A DNA stretch of 64,000 nucleotides from Luscinia megarhynchos. Its lineage: Eukaryota; Chordata; Aves; Passeriformes; Turdidae. The position numbers were made by a program, and so were the translations under genes. Numbering within the stretch: position 1 is the first letter of the stretch; the number at the start of each line of letters is the position of its first letter. This document shows, in pieces, positions 1 to 12,729 of the stretch. The notes beneath the pieces were generated by a model, which did no database searches, was not told where the DNA came from, and saw only the letters and a list, made by a program, of their open reading frames with translations. The stretch is taken from positions 23,207,002 through 23,271,001 of the forward strand of contig CM067570.1 of the NCBI GenBank assembly GCA_034336665.1, written 5' to 3'.

Positions 1-3000
1 GCTAGTATGTTTTAGAGATATGTTCTGTTAAAACAAAGGGCCGTGCTCCCACACCCTGTGTAGGGAGAGGCAGTTCAGATTGCTAACAGTGTCAGAAATT
101 TAGAGATGTATCTGCTGCATATCTTCTAAAGAGATCTGAAGTAAGCATCAGCCACAGCAGCCCAACTCTATTGCTTGAAGGGAATGTGATGTCTCCATCT
201 GTTTTTATGCTCCAAACACAGAGTGCTGAAGCCTGTAAGATTTACTTGACTAAGTAAGATACTGTGGCTGCAATAGGAGAGGCAGTCATTTGTGAAGGGA
301 GGTTTTATTTAGCTCCTGGCATTTCTAATAAAGACCCAATTGTTTCAAAACCTCCATCTTTGCAGGAGATTTTTTCTTTACTTCTGCAGGTCAGCAGCCA
401 GCAAGCTGCTAGGCTGTGAAGAGGCAGAGTTCGGTCAGTCTGTTCACAATATGGAAAGCCATTGGCAAGGCAGGGAGGACTCTGCTGGGAGAGCACAGCA
501 CCCTCTCTGCCCATAGAATCAACCGTCACTCTTATCAGGGGCATGCACTAGTTCCTTTTGCAGTGCAATGTGCATTTTCAAAGGCACATTTCTTCTGAGA
601 AACTGGAGGGTAAAAGAAAGGGCTTTTTCCTCTTTGTCTCTGCCTTCTGATTTAAAAAGTAACTTGCACCATTTTTGAACCTTTGGTAGCTTTCAGCTGC
701 TCTCCATCTCTGAAAATAGTTGACAAGGTCTAGAAATAAAGGCCATTGTGAATGCTGCTGCTGTTCTTTCTGCCTGCATGAGAGGAGGCAGGAGAGAGAG
801 GCAGAGCTGAAGTCGTCACGGTTTCTCCTTTAATTTTTTGTTTTACTGAAGAAGACTCAAAAGACTAAACAAATAAATCTGCCTTGGGTAAATCCATGCT
901 AGACCCACTGAAATGCCCTTTATGTTGGTAAATAAAGTTGCAGTCTGCTGCTTAAAGCTTTATTTGCAATTGCCTTCATTCCCCTGTGTGTCCCTCTAAC
1001 ACAAGAGCTGACAAAAATGTGATAGAAAGCCACATATTTTGCCTTCAAAAGGCAAGTGTAAATGTTGTCGTAGCAACACGGAAAAGCAGAATGTTACTTT
1101 TTAAAAGTGGTAGAGGGGAAAAGAGGAAGAGATAAACGGAGAGAGAATTTGGGGTTTACAGAATACACAAAAAGAGACAGTTCTAGCATGACTAAATGAA
1201 CAGAAATTTGCCATATGACACCTGAAGCTACTTGCATGAAAATTTGAAACACAAGCAACTCCAGTGAACTAGGTAACACATCTTAAAAAAGTCAGAATCT
1301 TTTCATCTCCTGTGCCTTATATGACAGAACATATGATTAACCAGGGTCAGACAGACCTTTGGCTTACCCTTTCTGTTACTGGAAAAATAAACTGCTAACA
1401 GGATCTTTCAATTTTATAAGCAGCTTGGGACATCCCACACCACCATCAGGATTTGAAAGTTTCCAGTGAAACTGCTAGACATTAAATATTATAAATAAAT
1501 CCAGGAGAGCAGATGTTAGTATATGTATGTCACACTAGACCCTTTGGTTGAGAAACTTTTTCTTCTGCTTGTATCTTCTCTGGTGATGTAAACATGCCCT
1601 ATTTTGGTGTCCCAAGGATAGGTTTTCAGTAGTTTTATCAGTGAACTGAATAAAAATGGTTTCGGTAAGAAAAAGGAAATCTGAGAATGAACCATTAAAG
1701 AAACATACTTGTAACTGTGTTAAAAATACTCCACAATAATTTTGTTCTCATCCCATAAGAAAAAGCTGTGTTTATTTCCAAAGCACAGTTGAAGGTATTT
1801 TACTTTAAATGCTTTGTGTACATCTGTTTGTGTAGGTGGTGAATCTGGGTGCTGCAGACTTGAGAAGCTGCTGTCAACAAACCCAAGGAGACAAGAAAGA
1901 GCCCAGGGCCCTTTGGTGATTGGCAGATTCAGTCACTTAAATGCTGAGCCCAAAGCAGAAGCCTGAGCAGAGTCTGTTTCACAGAACTACGTGAATGCCA
2001 TCGGAAACTTTTTCGTTTTTGCTTGTTGTTTAAATATATCAGTCATCTGAGGACAATTCATTTCCAGGACTTTATATAATATGTAAAGTACAGTGAGTGG
2101 GTATTTTTTATGTATTTGGAATTATCATAGAGCAAGGAGAATTTCTTCACTTGTTTTTTTCCATTCCTGTAGCCTGTACTAACAGAAGGTTGCATTTTCA
2201 TTTGGAGTTGACAAGTGGTACATTATTTCCAGACTTATGAATATGAAAAGCTGTATAGAGATAGAAAAATTTCTGGCTGCAGTATTTTCAGAACTTAAAT
2301 GTTATTGCTAAATGCCTTAAAAACAAAGTGAAATAAATATCTATTTAAGGAAATCTTTCAGGCAGCTTTTGCCTCTGCCTGTAATTCTGTCTTTCTGGTG
2401 GATTTCTGGAGGCCATCTGAATGACCCACAAGAATCTCTCTAGACCTTCCTTTGTCGTCCTCTACAAAGGCTCATCTCCCCCTAAGTAATAGATACCCAT
2501 AAATGTAGGGAAAGGAAGTTTCTAGCAGCCACAGTACTGCAGGTGTTTTGGCTAGAAAACTTGCCATTTCCTCCCTCACTCAACCAATAGTTACTGGCTT
2601 ATGGTGATGATGGCTGAAAATCACAAAACTAAGATTGAAACAAAGATAACACAATGAAAGTCAAGCACAAAAACTCATAGCACAGTCTTAGTCCCTTTCA
2701 TAAACATGGTGATGGTTGTAGCACTACGCATTGGATAAGTCAGCAGCTCTGTTCACCTAGCAGGAAGGAACTGTTACCAGGTTCCCTATAAAGTCAAGAA
2801 TTTACTGACCCATCCTATTTTCCCTATATAAAAAAATAAAGTTTTCACCAGCAGCAAAATACCTTGAGGGAATTAATTTTTACTTAATTATTTTCTAGTG
2901 TGGAGACATGCCAATTTGCAAACCTGTCCTAATCACAAAATAGGCATTAGTATCACATCCACTTCCCCTGATTCTAACCACAGAACGCTTCAGAGTGCCT

Positions 3001-3217
3001 TATTTGCCATGTTCAGTGGTACTGGATGCAAACAAGCTGTGGTTTTCTGAGGGACAGGCAGACCTAGTGACAAGACAGGCCCTGCAGCTCTAAGCCGGTT
3101 TTTAGAGCAGAATGTAGCCCTGGAAAGCCTTTTTCATGTAAGTCACCCCAGACCAACAATGTGGGGTCCCAAGTCAATCATAAATTATTGCCTTTACACA
3201 TAAATAAGCTGTAACCA
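1..3217. other. Unique AT-rich non-coding DNA, no gene seen
   Basis: Frames here are short (about 60-80 codons), lie on both strands and resemble no known protein. A purine-rich run sits around 781-800, and scattered AATAAA hexamers (for example near 935) have no transcript context. I see no transposon tail, tandem repeat or structured RNA. The stretch is best read as intergenic or intronic sequence. Confidence 0.6.
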
Positions 3218-4300
3218 GTGTTCCCTTTGTCATCAGAACATTCCCCATCCTCAATTGTAGTTGTAGTTATTTCCAGTGAGAAACCTTGCTCACACTTTAA
3301 ATGCTTGCCAGCCCGCTTGGGTAAGAGCAGATCTGGAGCACCTGGGGCGTGGTGCCTGCTCAGGAAAGTCAGTCGTGATGCCTCACAGCCTCGGGGGAGG
3401 CTCTCTGACTACTTTTATAGGTAGAAAACACAAAAGAGAAGTGAAAAACAAAACAATACTCTGCTGCTTTCTCTACCCTAGCCTCAGATTGTGCCACTTG
3501 ACTTCCATTTAAATATTGGGCAAGGCTGTGGATACCTTTTTTAGTATGGACTATTTAGTTGCCCAGACTCTACAGTCATAAATCATAAATTTCAGCTGGG
3601 GTTTGTATCATTTTATTCTTTATTCTGAGTCCAGAGAGAGGAAGTAGATTATTGTAAAATATCTTTATGACAAAGAAAGAGTTTCTTTTAAGAGCACTGG
3701 AAATGGAATCACAGAAGTGATTTTTGAGAATGTCCCCTTGGTTTCACTATATACAGCTATATGCTGAGAAGTGTCTAGGGCAAGTAGGTAAACACAGAAA
3801 ACAAACTGTACATGAACATGGCTGTATGCATGTGTTTTTAAAGCTTTGGAAATATGACCATGTCAAGAGAATGTGTCACTTCAAGAAGTTTGAAAAAATG
3901 GATCTTTGAACCAAAATTGTGAGGCTGAAGCAGAGAAAGGAAACAAGATTGTATTACACAGCCCCCTATGGAGGGGGATATTCCCAGGCAATGTAAAGCA
4001 AACACATTTTAATGCTGCTCATGACTTTGTGGCACAGGAGTGTTCTGGCCACTCCAGCAGACTGTGCTGTCATGTACTCCTGTACTCCTCATTGCCACAC
4101 AGTCCCACAGTCCATCTGGAGTACCAGTGCAGCCAGGGTGACACAAAACCATTGGGAGCCTGGTGCAAAGCAGAGACAGAGCACTGAGAGAACCACAGCA
4201 GTGTTTGCAGCTCGGCAGCTCCCACATCCCCAGACAGACTCACTGGGCAGAATGAGTGAGAGAAAATCCACTCCTGCCCCATTAGCTACATGAATCTTAA
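3218..4300. other. Non-coding stretch with several overlapping chance frames
   Basis: Frames of 60-93 codons overlap on both strands between 3906 and 4293. Their translations are rich in Cys, His and Ser, with no domain, signal peptide or repeat pattern. Overlap of three to five frames over the same bases reflects a locally higher GC content and few stop codons, not coding. No splice structure supports an exon. Confidence 0.5.
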
Positions 4301-4477
4301 TTGCTTTTTCTTGTAGAGATCCTTAATATCTTTGTAAGCAGCATGTTCTGATCGTCACACACAAATGTAAATGTGATACCTTTATGAAATATGCAAATAT
4401 GACGTGCTGGGCTATGATCTGATCTGTGTGTGTATTTGAAAGCCTTTCCCATGCTTTGGTTCATGTACTGAAAATTT

Positions 4478-4525
4478 CTGACAGTTTGTTTAAGGTAAAC
4501 AGAGCCAATCTGTCAGCATGACTCA
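4478..4525. promoter_or_regulatory. Candidate enhancer core: inverted forkhead-like pair, CCAAT and AP-1 motif
   Basis: Within 48 bases the sequence holds TGTTTA-AGG-TAAACA (4487-4501), an inverted pair of forkhead-like cores; CCAAT (4505-4509); and TGACTCA (4519-4525), a perfect AP-1 consensus. The outer flanks CTGACAG (4478-4484) and CTGTCAG (4510-4516) are also inverted copies of each other. About 90 bases upstream is an octamer-type ATGCAAAT (4391-4398). The motifs are visible in the sequence. That they work together as an enhancer is inference, because each is short enough to occur by chance. No promoter or start site is seen nearby. Confidence 0.25.
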
Positions 4526-4640
4526 TTACCAGCACATCTGATAAGTATGACTTAACTTGCAGTAGCCTTGTATGTTTTTAAAGCACTTGCCTGCTTTGCA
4601 GTTAGCAAATTACCACAAGGCAAAGCAAACACAAAAGGAA

Positions 4641-7412
4641 ATAACAAAAGGAATGATGGATTCGGGCACATTACAGAAAAAGTGAGATGATGAAGAGATT
4701 GGTTTGCTGAGCTCAGACACCTGGAAAGGAGAGTGTGTGTCTCAGCTGCTCAGAAGTAGTGTGATGCAGAAGCCTCATGCTGTGCACAGGCATCGCAACA
4801 AGAGGCTGTCATCACATACTGTCCCACGTTCCCTTTTATATGTATTTCCCTGATTAAGTTTCTGTTGTGACAGCTTTTGAACAGTAACACCTTTCTCTTT
4901 TTTGCCTCTGAATTTTCTCCCTCAAAAGGTGCAAATTATGGTTTTACTGTGGCCTGCTAGAGGTGCAAATAAGCACAACATAGCCAAACTGGGACAATCT
5001 CAAAGGGGTAAAATATCAGGGCTGAATCCTAAAAGCTAATATGTATATATTGACATGCTGGGGCTAAATGGTGGGAAATATATGTGTGAACTTCTCCATG
5101 TAGTGTGAAGTTCTGTATTTGCACAGCTTGGGATATAGGTAAAACCAATGATGAGGGAGACACAAGCAAAGTTGACTAAATGCTGGGAGAAAAGCAACTT
5201 TGGTGGCAATTGCTACAAGAAAGTTGTATTTGTGTCCTTTCTTCACTCATCTAGGGCCAAGTAAATGCCTTGCAGAGTAAAAGGTGTAACTCTCATTACT
5301 TGCTTCTGAACTTATTTTGACTTCTCATTCTTAGTATCACAGAAATTCTGTGCCTGACTCAAGCAGCCACTCAAGTACCACTTGTACCTGCTGTTGTATG
5401 AAACAGAAACCACTTCCTCGACCACAACTTGTCACTAGCTGTTTGTCACAAGCACACATGAAGCTCTCATTATTGTATTGCAACTTCTGGGTGCTAAGTG
5501 CAGAAAAAGAGAAATAGAACCTCACTTGCTTCTGTATTTTCTTTTCTTTCTATTCATGGAAATAGGCTAAAAGAAATGTATGAGTTTGTATGGCTTTTAT
5601 ATATCTTCACATTATCACAACTAAATCAATATTGGTTAGAAATCAATACAAATGAATATTTCCTCATCTGCACTATATATCCTATTTTCACTTGCATGAA
5701 GACAGGAAGAAAAATCACCCTTCAAGGTAAAGCTCTTGATGTTTAACTGCAAGTGAGAGGGAGCATTTGTTTTGGAATGAAAGGAACACCTCTTTCATTT
5801 CCACACCAAGAACAGCTAAAGTCTCTTGCACTGCAGCATTTTTAATGCTTTCTAAGGCCTATTTCACTCACAATTTGAAAAAGTAGAACCTTTTTCGAAT
5901 GTGCCTGCTGGCAGAACTGAGGAGAGCCTGGTTGAGAAGGAAACTTAATCAGCCAATTTTTTAATGTTTTTCAGATCATTGAAGTCTGTATTTTACCTCG
6001 ATTTTTAAAAAAACTTTGTCATCTTATTAGAATACATGAAAGAAATGTTAAAATTGTATGAAAATAGGCAAAACTACAGGATGTGAACCCTTCTTTGGGT
6101 TCAGTTTAAACCCGTGTTTGTGTGCTTAAACACAGATTTGGTCTCACTTTCTTTTTTTGGTTGGTCTAACAAAAGGTATGGGCTCTGCCTGCAAACAATC
6201 CCTGCTTCTTCTAAATCAGCAACTGTCCTGGCTGCTCCTATTACCACTTCAGGAGTTTAATTACAGAGCTATAAAGTTCTTTCTGTGGCACCAGGGTGTC
6301 TTCTATTCCTACACCAAGTGGGAAGCCCACAGGGCTTTGGCTGAGCTAGTTGCACGCAGGAGATTTCTAAGTTTCCACTCTGGAGAGTCTATGCAAGCAA
6401 AACTGCTGCTTGAAGCTTAGCAAAATAAAGATGTGAGTGAAGGAAGAAAAATCCATGGTGTATTTTAAGAGTTCCTTCCCATTTCTAGTGTATTGATGAT
6501 ATAGAAGATATATTGGGCTTTCTTTCAAAAGAAGGATGTGTTTTTAGCACTTAACAGTCACAAATATCACTCAGCCATAATATATTGCTCTTTACTTCCT
6601 TCATTTAATTCCCCCATTTGCAACAGTTCTGCATATTCCTGTATTCAGTTATTTCGGTGAGATATCAGCTTTGATAGTTAACTGGATCTTCTAGATATTT
6701 CTGAGATTCTTTTTCTTTTATAAAATGATGACTGGAGAAATGAACACCATCCTTGTTTGAATTCAAGTTTTAAAATCCAAACACTATAAAGAAAATTAAA
6801 TAAAAAGTTAGCATTTTAACGCTATATATTCAATGGTATCAATTTAACATTATTTCAGCAGGAGTTAAATATGAAAGAATAACTCCCTCTGCAGAAACAC
6901 GCATTTATAGATGTGTGAGGCAGCCAAATGAGCAATTTGAAGTTGAAAGTCTCAAATATGACAAATCTTTTGAATTAAGTATTAGTTCTGACTGATTGTT
7001 TTTCTTTTCCCTTATTAAATAAAGTTCAGCTCATCACTTCATAGAGATTAGATATAACTGAGGCAAAATAGTTGGTGGTTTTGCTCAGGATGCATTTCTG
7101 TGAGCAGAAAAGTCTCAGTTGGCAAAATTTCATAGACAAAAGTGCAAATTCTGCTGGGTCCCCTGCCTTAGAAACCGTTATTGAATTTTTCTCTCTTGTT
7201 CATTTTAAGTCTGTCTTGAGTAAGCTACTTCTGCAGCCTGACACAAACTTTCAGTGCCACCAGGTTACACAACACCACGTGGCATAATACATTTTGACAC
7301 ATGTGGATGTAAGGTGATGCACGTCACAAGAAATAAAACAAAGCAGAGGTGTATAATTTTTCTCCTACTCAGTGGACTTGTAATATCCACAGGTGGTTGA
7401 ATTTTTCCTAAT
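4641..7412. other. Unique AT-rich non-coding DNA, no gene seen
   Basis: The longest frame is 87 codons (6157-6420, +). It begins at a non-ATG-like context with no homology I can name. Short inverted words occur near 6090-6140, for example GAACCC...GGGTTC, but with arms of only six bases. No transposon or microsatellite is recognised. Confidence 0.55.
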
Positions 7413-7843
7413 CTATGCCCCAATTCTCGCTGAAGGACTAGAGTAGCTGAGGGCAGCCCTGAGTAATGGCACAGTGTAGGATGCCCTGGGTGGCTGCTGT
7501 GTTTTCACACTGTCCCACATGTTTAACAGCTGGGTGCCACCCAGCTGTTTGCACTGTGTTAGACTGGCATTCCAGCAGGTGAGCTTTGCTCCTTTGTGCT
7601 TGGCAGAGAAGTCAGACAGGCCATGCCCACGCTGGTTTTCAGCTCCCCTCTGCAGACAGCCGTGCCTGCAGCGAGGCCAGGCGGGTGCTGCCACAGCCAG
7701 CAGCTGGCAGACAAGGTGCTGCTGGCCTTGCTGGGTGCAGAAAACCTCTGGGCATGCCTGTGGCTCTGCTGAGGTGTCCTGAGGGGCGCTGGGATGCAGG
7801 GGGGCTGGCACAATTCAGTTGCTCTCCAGTCTACGCTGCCTGA
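7413..7843. other. Local GC-rich island open in several frames, function unknown
   Basis: This segment is clearly richer in G and C than its surroundings and contains the longest open frame of the window, 132 codons on the minus strand (7413-7811). That frame is shadowed by 80-90 codon frames on both strands across the same bases. The minus-strand translation is rich in Pro, Gln, Cys and Ala with no motif I recognise, and the high GC explains the lack of stops. CpG pairs are few, so it is not a CpG island. It could be an old repeat remnant, a non-coding RNA exon or a short regulatory block. I do not call it a gene. Confidence 0.4.
7525..7549. repeat. Perfect 11-bp inverted repeat with 3-nt loop
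   Basis: AACAGCTGGGT (7525-7535) is followed by GCC and then the exact reverse complement ACCCAGCTGTT (7539-7549). Each arm carries a CAGCTG E-box, so the structure also places two identical E-boxes 14 bases apart. A stem of 11 pairs with a three-base loop would be stable in single-stranded DNA or RNA. It lies at the edge of the GC-rich island. Confidence 0.8.
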
Positions 7844-8981
7844 AGCAATAAAGACGTAGTCTCAGCTCTGTGTCACTTCCTGACATGCGGCAAAAGCAGT
7901 AGAGTGTGCTCAGATAAAAAGACATCTAAGCACTATTCTTCCTTCGGGAACCAAGTATTACTTAAAGCTGAGAGTCAGAGGTGAGGACTGCCAGATAGAT
8001 ACACTGTAGTATTCTTCTCTTTAGCACAAAACACAGGGCAAAAAATACCTTTGTAATACCAGCATATGAAACTGGTTAGTGACTTCACAGGTGCTGGCAA
8101 TGTAGAATAAATTATCCTATAAAGAGATCATTTGCTTTTATTCTTTTCTTATAGAATACGTAATATTTTGGGGGAAGAACGAACTTTTCTTTATCTTTGC
8201 AGGTGGATAGTGTAACTAACAGCATGACCAGAAGCCAAACGGTTTACTGTATTTTCCTTTTTCTATTTGGGTATTAAGATACAAAGTTGAATTTATCAGC
8301 AAGTGAGGGCTGATAAAACTTTTGGTTTTATTCATATAGCTGCAGTGGGAAAGCAGTCCCTGGCACAATGCCTCCTCCTGTTCTCTTCACTAATCTCAGC
8401 AGTCCCTACATAACAGGATAACTAGTTTTTCTAACTACTTCTCTCAAAAAGGTTCTGATATTTTTATAAAAGATATAAATCACTTGATCTTGTTGCACTT
8501 TGTGCATTTGACAAAAAAAGTGCACATATATACATGTGTAAGTGTAGGCAAACACTGTGCCTGTGTTTGCTGCTCCAGAACAAAGGACATTGTCCTGAAG
8601 TTAATGGAGTCTCAGTCCTTCCCTCAGATTTTATCAGCTCCCCTGCAGGTTTTGAGTTGCAGGGCAGAGATGTGATGCTCCTCTCTTGAGAGCTCGGATA
8701 ACCAAGCCTCTGGCTCACCTCTCCTGCTGGTTGCTGGTGCCCAGCTAATCCACACATGTAAACTCATCTGTCTGGGCTCAGTGAGACTATTCAACATCCA
8801 CTTCTGAATTTCTCAGAGTTGGCAGGTTTTCATAAACACATTCATACATACTTGTGAAATAAGCCCTAACACGGCTAGGATAAACTTTATTCTCTAGTCT
8901 GCTGTTGATTTGAGCAGATATGCAGTTTTGCTTTACATGATTAAACATTTCAAAGAGATTGTATGTAAAGGAAGAAAAAAT
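7844..8981. other. Unique non-coding DNA, no gene seen
   Basis: A minus-strand frame of 97 codons (8464-8757) overlaps a 63-codon plus-strand frame and shows no recognisable domain. Nothing else stands out before the CR1 tail that starts at 8982. Confidence 0.5.
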
Positions 8982-9028
8982 TCATAGAATCATTAGGGTT
9001 GGAAAAGACCCCTAAGATCATAGAATCC
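8982..9028 (-). mobile_element. CR1 LINE 3'-tail fragment, reverse orientation
   Basis: The sequence begins TCATAGAATCA, continues GGGTTGGAAAAGACC and then AAGATCATAGAATCC. In reverse complement this is the terminal part of an avian CR1 element, which ends in a short tandem ATTCTATGA-type octamer. Only about 45 bases remain, as expected for the strong 5' truncation usual in CR1 insertions. No reverse transcriptase or endonuclease sequence is present. The insertion is dead. Confidence 0.8.
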
Positions 9029-12000
9029 AGGCATTTTATTATATGTTTTGATGATAACTTTTGTAATAAATGCAAATCAGCCCAAACAATTTCACCTAAG
9101 AAAGAGAATAGCTAACAGAAAAGCTATAACCAGTATGAAAGCCAAATATATAATCAGTACTGACACTGGAAAACTTACCCAGCCATTTATAAACCTTTGG
9201 AAATGAATTTTGGAAATGCACAGGATAAGATCAGTTCCTGTAGAAAGAATTTTCTTTTCCCACAGGAAGTAACACCAGCATGCAAATGACTTCTCTGCTC
9301 TCAGGGATGTTTCCCATATGGATCTGAAGACATTTTAATTTCCGTATGTCCTGAGATAATTTCTCAGCCTCCCATCCTGTAGTAATCCAGGATATCAGAT
9401 ACAATACAGCCATATGTTAGATGGAATATTTGTATATTTCTGTCTTATGAAATTCAAGGGAACTTTTATCTAAACATTAAAATGTATTCCTTTGCTCCCA
9501 AAGCAAAATTCCATTTAATTTAGCATACCAACTTCTTTCTGGATTAAAATCTTCTCTGTGTTACTCAAGGAACTTTTTCAAGACTCACAAATGAAATTTT
9601 TTACAATATGTACTTTCAAAAGTGTATGAACCTCTGGAATTTCAGTGGGACATTAATTATCTAAATAATCTTAGAACATTCTTCTTGATAAATACATTTT
9701 GAGTGATGAAAAATGAACACCAATTATACAAATTTCAGTCATATGGAAGATAACCTTAATAAGATTTTAAAATAAATCAATGCCTGTCAAATTTTACATT
9801 AAGCACCCAATTCACTGTGCATGATCTCTAGAGCTAATATAAATTGACAAATTAATTTGAACAAACCTGAAAAAACATGCTAATGAAAGAAACATAAGCT
9901 TGCACACTTGAAAAGATGTGCAGGTCCAGTTCATAAAATTAAAAAGACATTCTTTTTTTTTCTAAAAGAGGTGTTGGGTGGATATCAGAATTTTTAACTG
10001 GTAAAAGATTAGAGCTACTCCTGGAAGCCTGTTCCAGGAAAAGCATTTTACATTTTGATGGACAATGTCACATCTGTTGAGTTTTTTTAAAAAAGTCATC
10101 TTACACATCCAGGTCTAGAAGTTTGTCCAATAGAAACCACAAAGATGGGATGGAGGTCAAACATTCTTAGGATATGGGCCTTCCTCGTAATCTGAGACCT
10201 CTTGATAGACATATGAGAGCATGAGTAATCAGAGAATGGTGGGGGAAAGTGACATTTAAAGGAGTGGAGATGAATGATTGTTTTCATCTCAGTTTCCCAC
10301 TAGGCAGCTGTAAAAATCTATTGGCCAGCATATGGTGGAAAAGATAAATTTAAATTTTTAAAATCCAAAATTTAAGCAAACTCAAAGAAAAAAATTAACA
10401 TTATGCAAGTTCAAAGTATAGGTGGTCTTCCGTTCTGAAATCTGGAGCAAACTCTTACTTTTACTAGAGCACTTTTCAAGAGTCTAAAAATCATGTTCAT
10501 GTTGTAAGGCGTTCACAGCCATAAAGAAATCACCACAAAACCTAATAATTAAATTGAAATTAAAACCAAACCATGATAAAATCCTCTACTAATCAAGGAG
10601 GGACCTTCTCACCAGTCTGTGCTCTTTTAGAAGGAATCAATGCATGACCAAATATTTCCTGGAACCTTTGGAAGCTCTACATTCTGTTTTGTAGTTTGAG
10701 AGGAGTCTGTCATGTCCAGTGCCTTTTACTTAGCTAGTCATTGAGAAAATGAGATCAGCTACTCCATAACCAATTTCATTTTTCAGTCCCTGATCCATTT
10801 ACTCATTTATTTTCTGCTCCTGAACTTGAGATACCTTTTAACAACATAAGCTTTTTCAAAAGAGGGATGCTGCAAGTGTACTGGTGCCAGTGCAGATTCC
10901 TCTTCAAGCACAGAAAAGTCTCAGGGGCAAAAATTGCAAAGATTTCTCCTGTATATAGATGCATCTGGTTTGTCCACATGTTCTGAAGCAATTGTGTTGG
11001 TGGCCCTGAAGCTGCCATTGTGCCTCCTGTCTGATTGAGCTAGAAATGGTTGTTGGGGCTCCTTTAGCTTCCCAGTTAAAATTGCTGTTAGTGTATCCCA
11101 GATTCACTAAAACTTAAGCACTTCAGAAAAGAAGATATGGTTCGATTTGCCTTCAAGAAATCTATCTTGTTCAAAGAAATTCATAAACTAGAGGCTCGAG
11201 TTGTATTCTTAGCAGGATTTCTGGAGCTGGCCCACTGAAGCCACAGGTGGTACAGACACATTTTGCACCCAAAAGGGATCATCAATAGAAAAAGTTAAGC
11301 CAGGTTCATGTTCAAATTCTGTTTGATTTCCTTTGGGTCAAATATGTGATATGTGATATACTATCCAAACTGTGCTGTGCAGAAGAGTTAGGGTGCTTGG
11401 GGCTCACCCATAGTATCTAGTGGTACCTCTGCAATTCCAGGGTCTCAGTCTTCATCAAGAGTGTGGTAAAGGCTAAAGGAAAGAGCAATTCAACTTTAGA
11501 AAAGACCTAGACTTTTTCAATACCTCAGAAAATGTTTGCTTGAGTTTTCTTTATTAGGCTTTGAGTTGCAACACCAGAGTTGCTGTTCAAAAAGAAGCTC
11601 AACACATTCATTACACCATTGTACACTGTGCTGATAAATATGCAGAAAAATGTTATCTGTTTAATCTGTGTGGGCATTCAAATCTTCCATAATACTTGGT
11701 AGAAATACTGGGCTGAATAATAATTTGCACTACAGGAAAATAAAGTAATTCTCACAGCAGCTGTTGCAATCTTCATAGTAAAAGCAGGAGAGTTTGTGCA
11801 GATGCTCCAGTCTTAGGAGCCATAGGAGCAGATGTATCAGAGGAAATGCCAATACATGGTTTTGCATATTTTCTTCTCAATCACAGCTACAGTAGCATCA
11901 ATTTTCTGTCCATCACCCTTTTCTTCCCCACTGTTTCCTGTAGTGCATCAACACCACCCAGCTTCTCCCTTCCATTAGCTGACAACACTCTACAGAAAAA

Positions 12001-12659
12001 TAGCAGCATTTAAATACATGCACATCTTTCCAAAAAGTGAATTTTGCTAATGAATCTTTATTCTCATAAATAGGAGACCAGCAGTTCCCCTATCTTCTGT
12101 ACTGGGTTCATATATCAGCTAAAGATATAGGTTGCATGTACTTGCTGTTTGCCAGAGCAAGGAGGACAGAAGCAACTTGCTCTTGCTGAAAGAGAAAAGG
12201 AAAAAATCTCCTCAAAAGTGCATAGGTGGCATTTGTTTTACAGGTCTGGGCAGAAGTGTCAATATCAAGAACCTCCAAATGGTGATGTGGGTTGGTTTGG
12301 AAATGTTCGTATGAATGACAATTTCTTCAACACAGGAAGTTAATTATTATAGGTGCATTATTATCTTCCTGTAAACAGACAGAGGGCAACTAAATAATCA
12401 ACTAGATGTCCTTCCCTAGTAGAGCAAGACTCTCAATTCTTCTTTTCTTATCTACAGTACACGATAACTCATGAAAATTACCTATTGTCAGATAATTCTG
12501 CCCTCTTATGCTGATGTAGCTTCTCACAATTTCCCGTTTGAAAGCATCTCACAAAGAAGTGCATTTCGAGAGAAGATATTTGAGGATGGGGATCTAAGTT
12601 AGCTCCAATCTCCAGGAGAGGGAGGAATTGTTAAACAAGATGTGTATGTTGGAATTCAA
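9029..12659. other. Unique AT-rich non-coding DNA, no gene seen
   Basis: Only short chance frames (60-73 codons) are present on either strand. A short tandem duplication around ATATGTGATATGTGAT lies near 11342-11357. A T-run of about nine sits near 9953. I recognise no transposon, structured RNA or exon here. Confidence 0.55.
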
Positions 12660-12729
12660 AACAAGAGAACAGGAGAGTAGGAAGTGGGGTAGGAAGAGCA
12701 GAACAAGAAAGATCAGGAGGAGGGAGGAC
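12660..12729 (+). repeat. Purine-rich (GA) tract
   Basis: About 70 bases on the plus strand are almost entirely A and G, with runs such as GGAAGTGGGGTAGGAAGAG and GGAGGAGGGAGGA. The opposite strand is correspondingly pyrimidine-rich. Such tracts can adopt triplex-like structure or serve as GAGA-type binding regions. The two minus-strand frames of 73-74 codons crossing it are composition artefacts. Confidence 0.55.

Noticed and set aside
7413..7811. 132-codon minus-strand frame, the longest in the window
   Set aside because: It sits in a GC-rich block where several frames on both strands are open, and it shows no domain, splice structure or recognisable similarity.
9376..9392. AGTAATCCAGGAT word resembling part of a known microRNA
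   Set aside because: Only a partial match, with no surrounding hairpin of precursor length.
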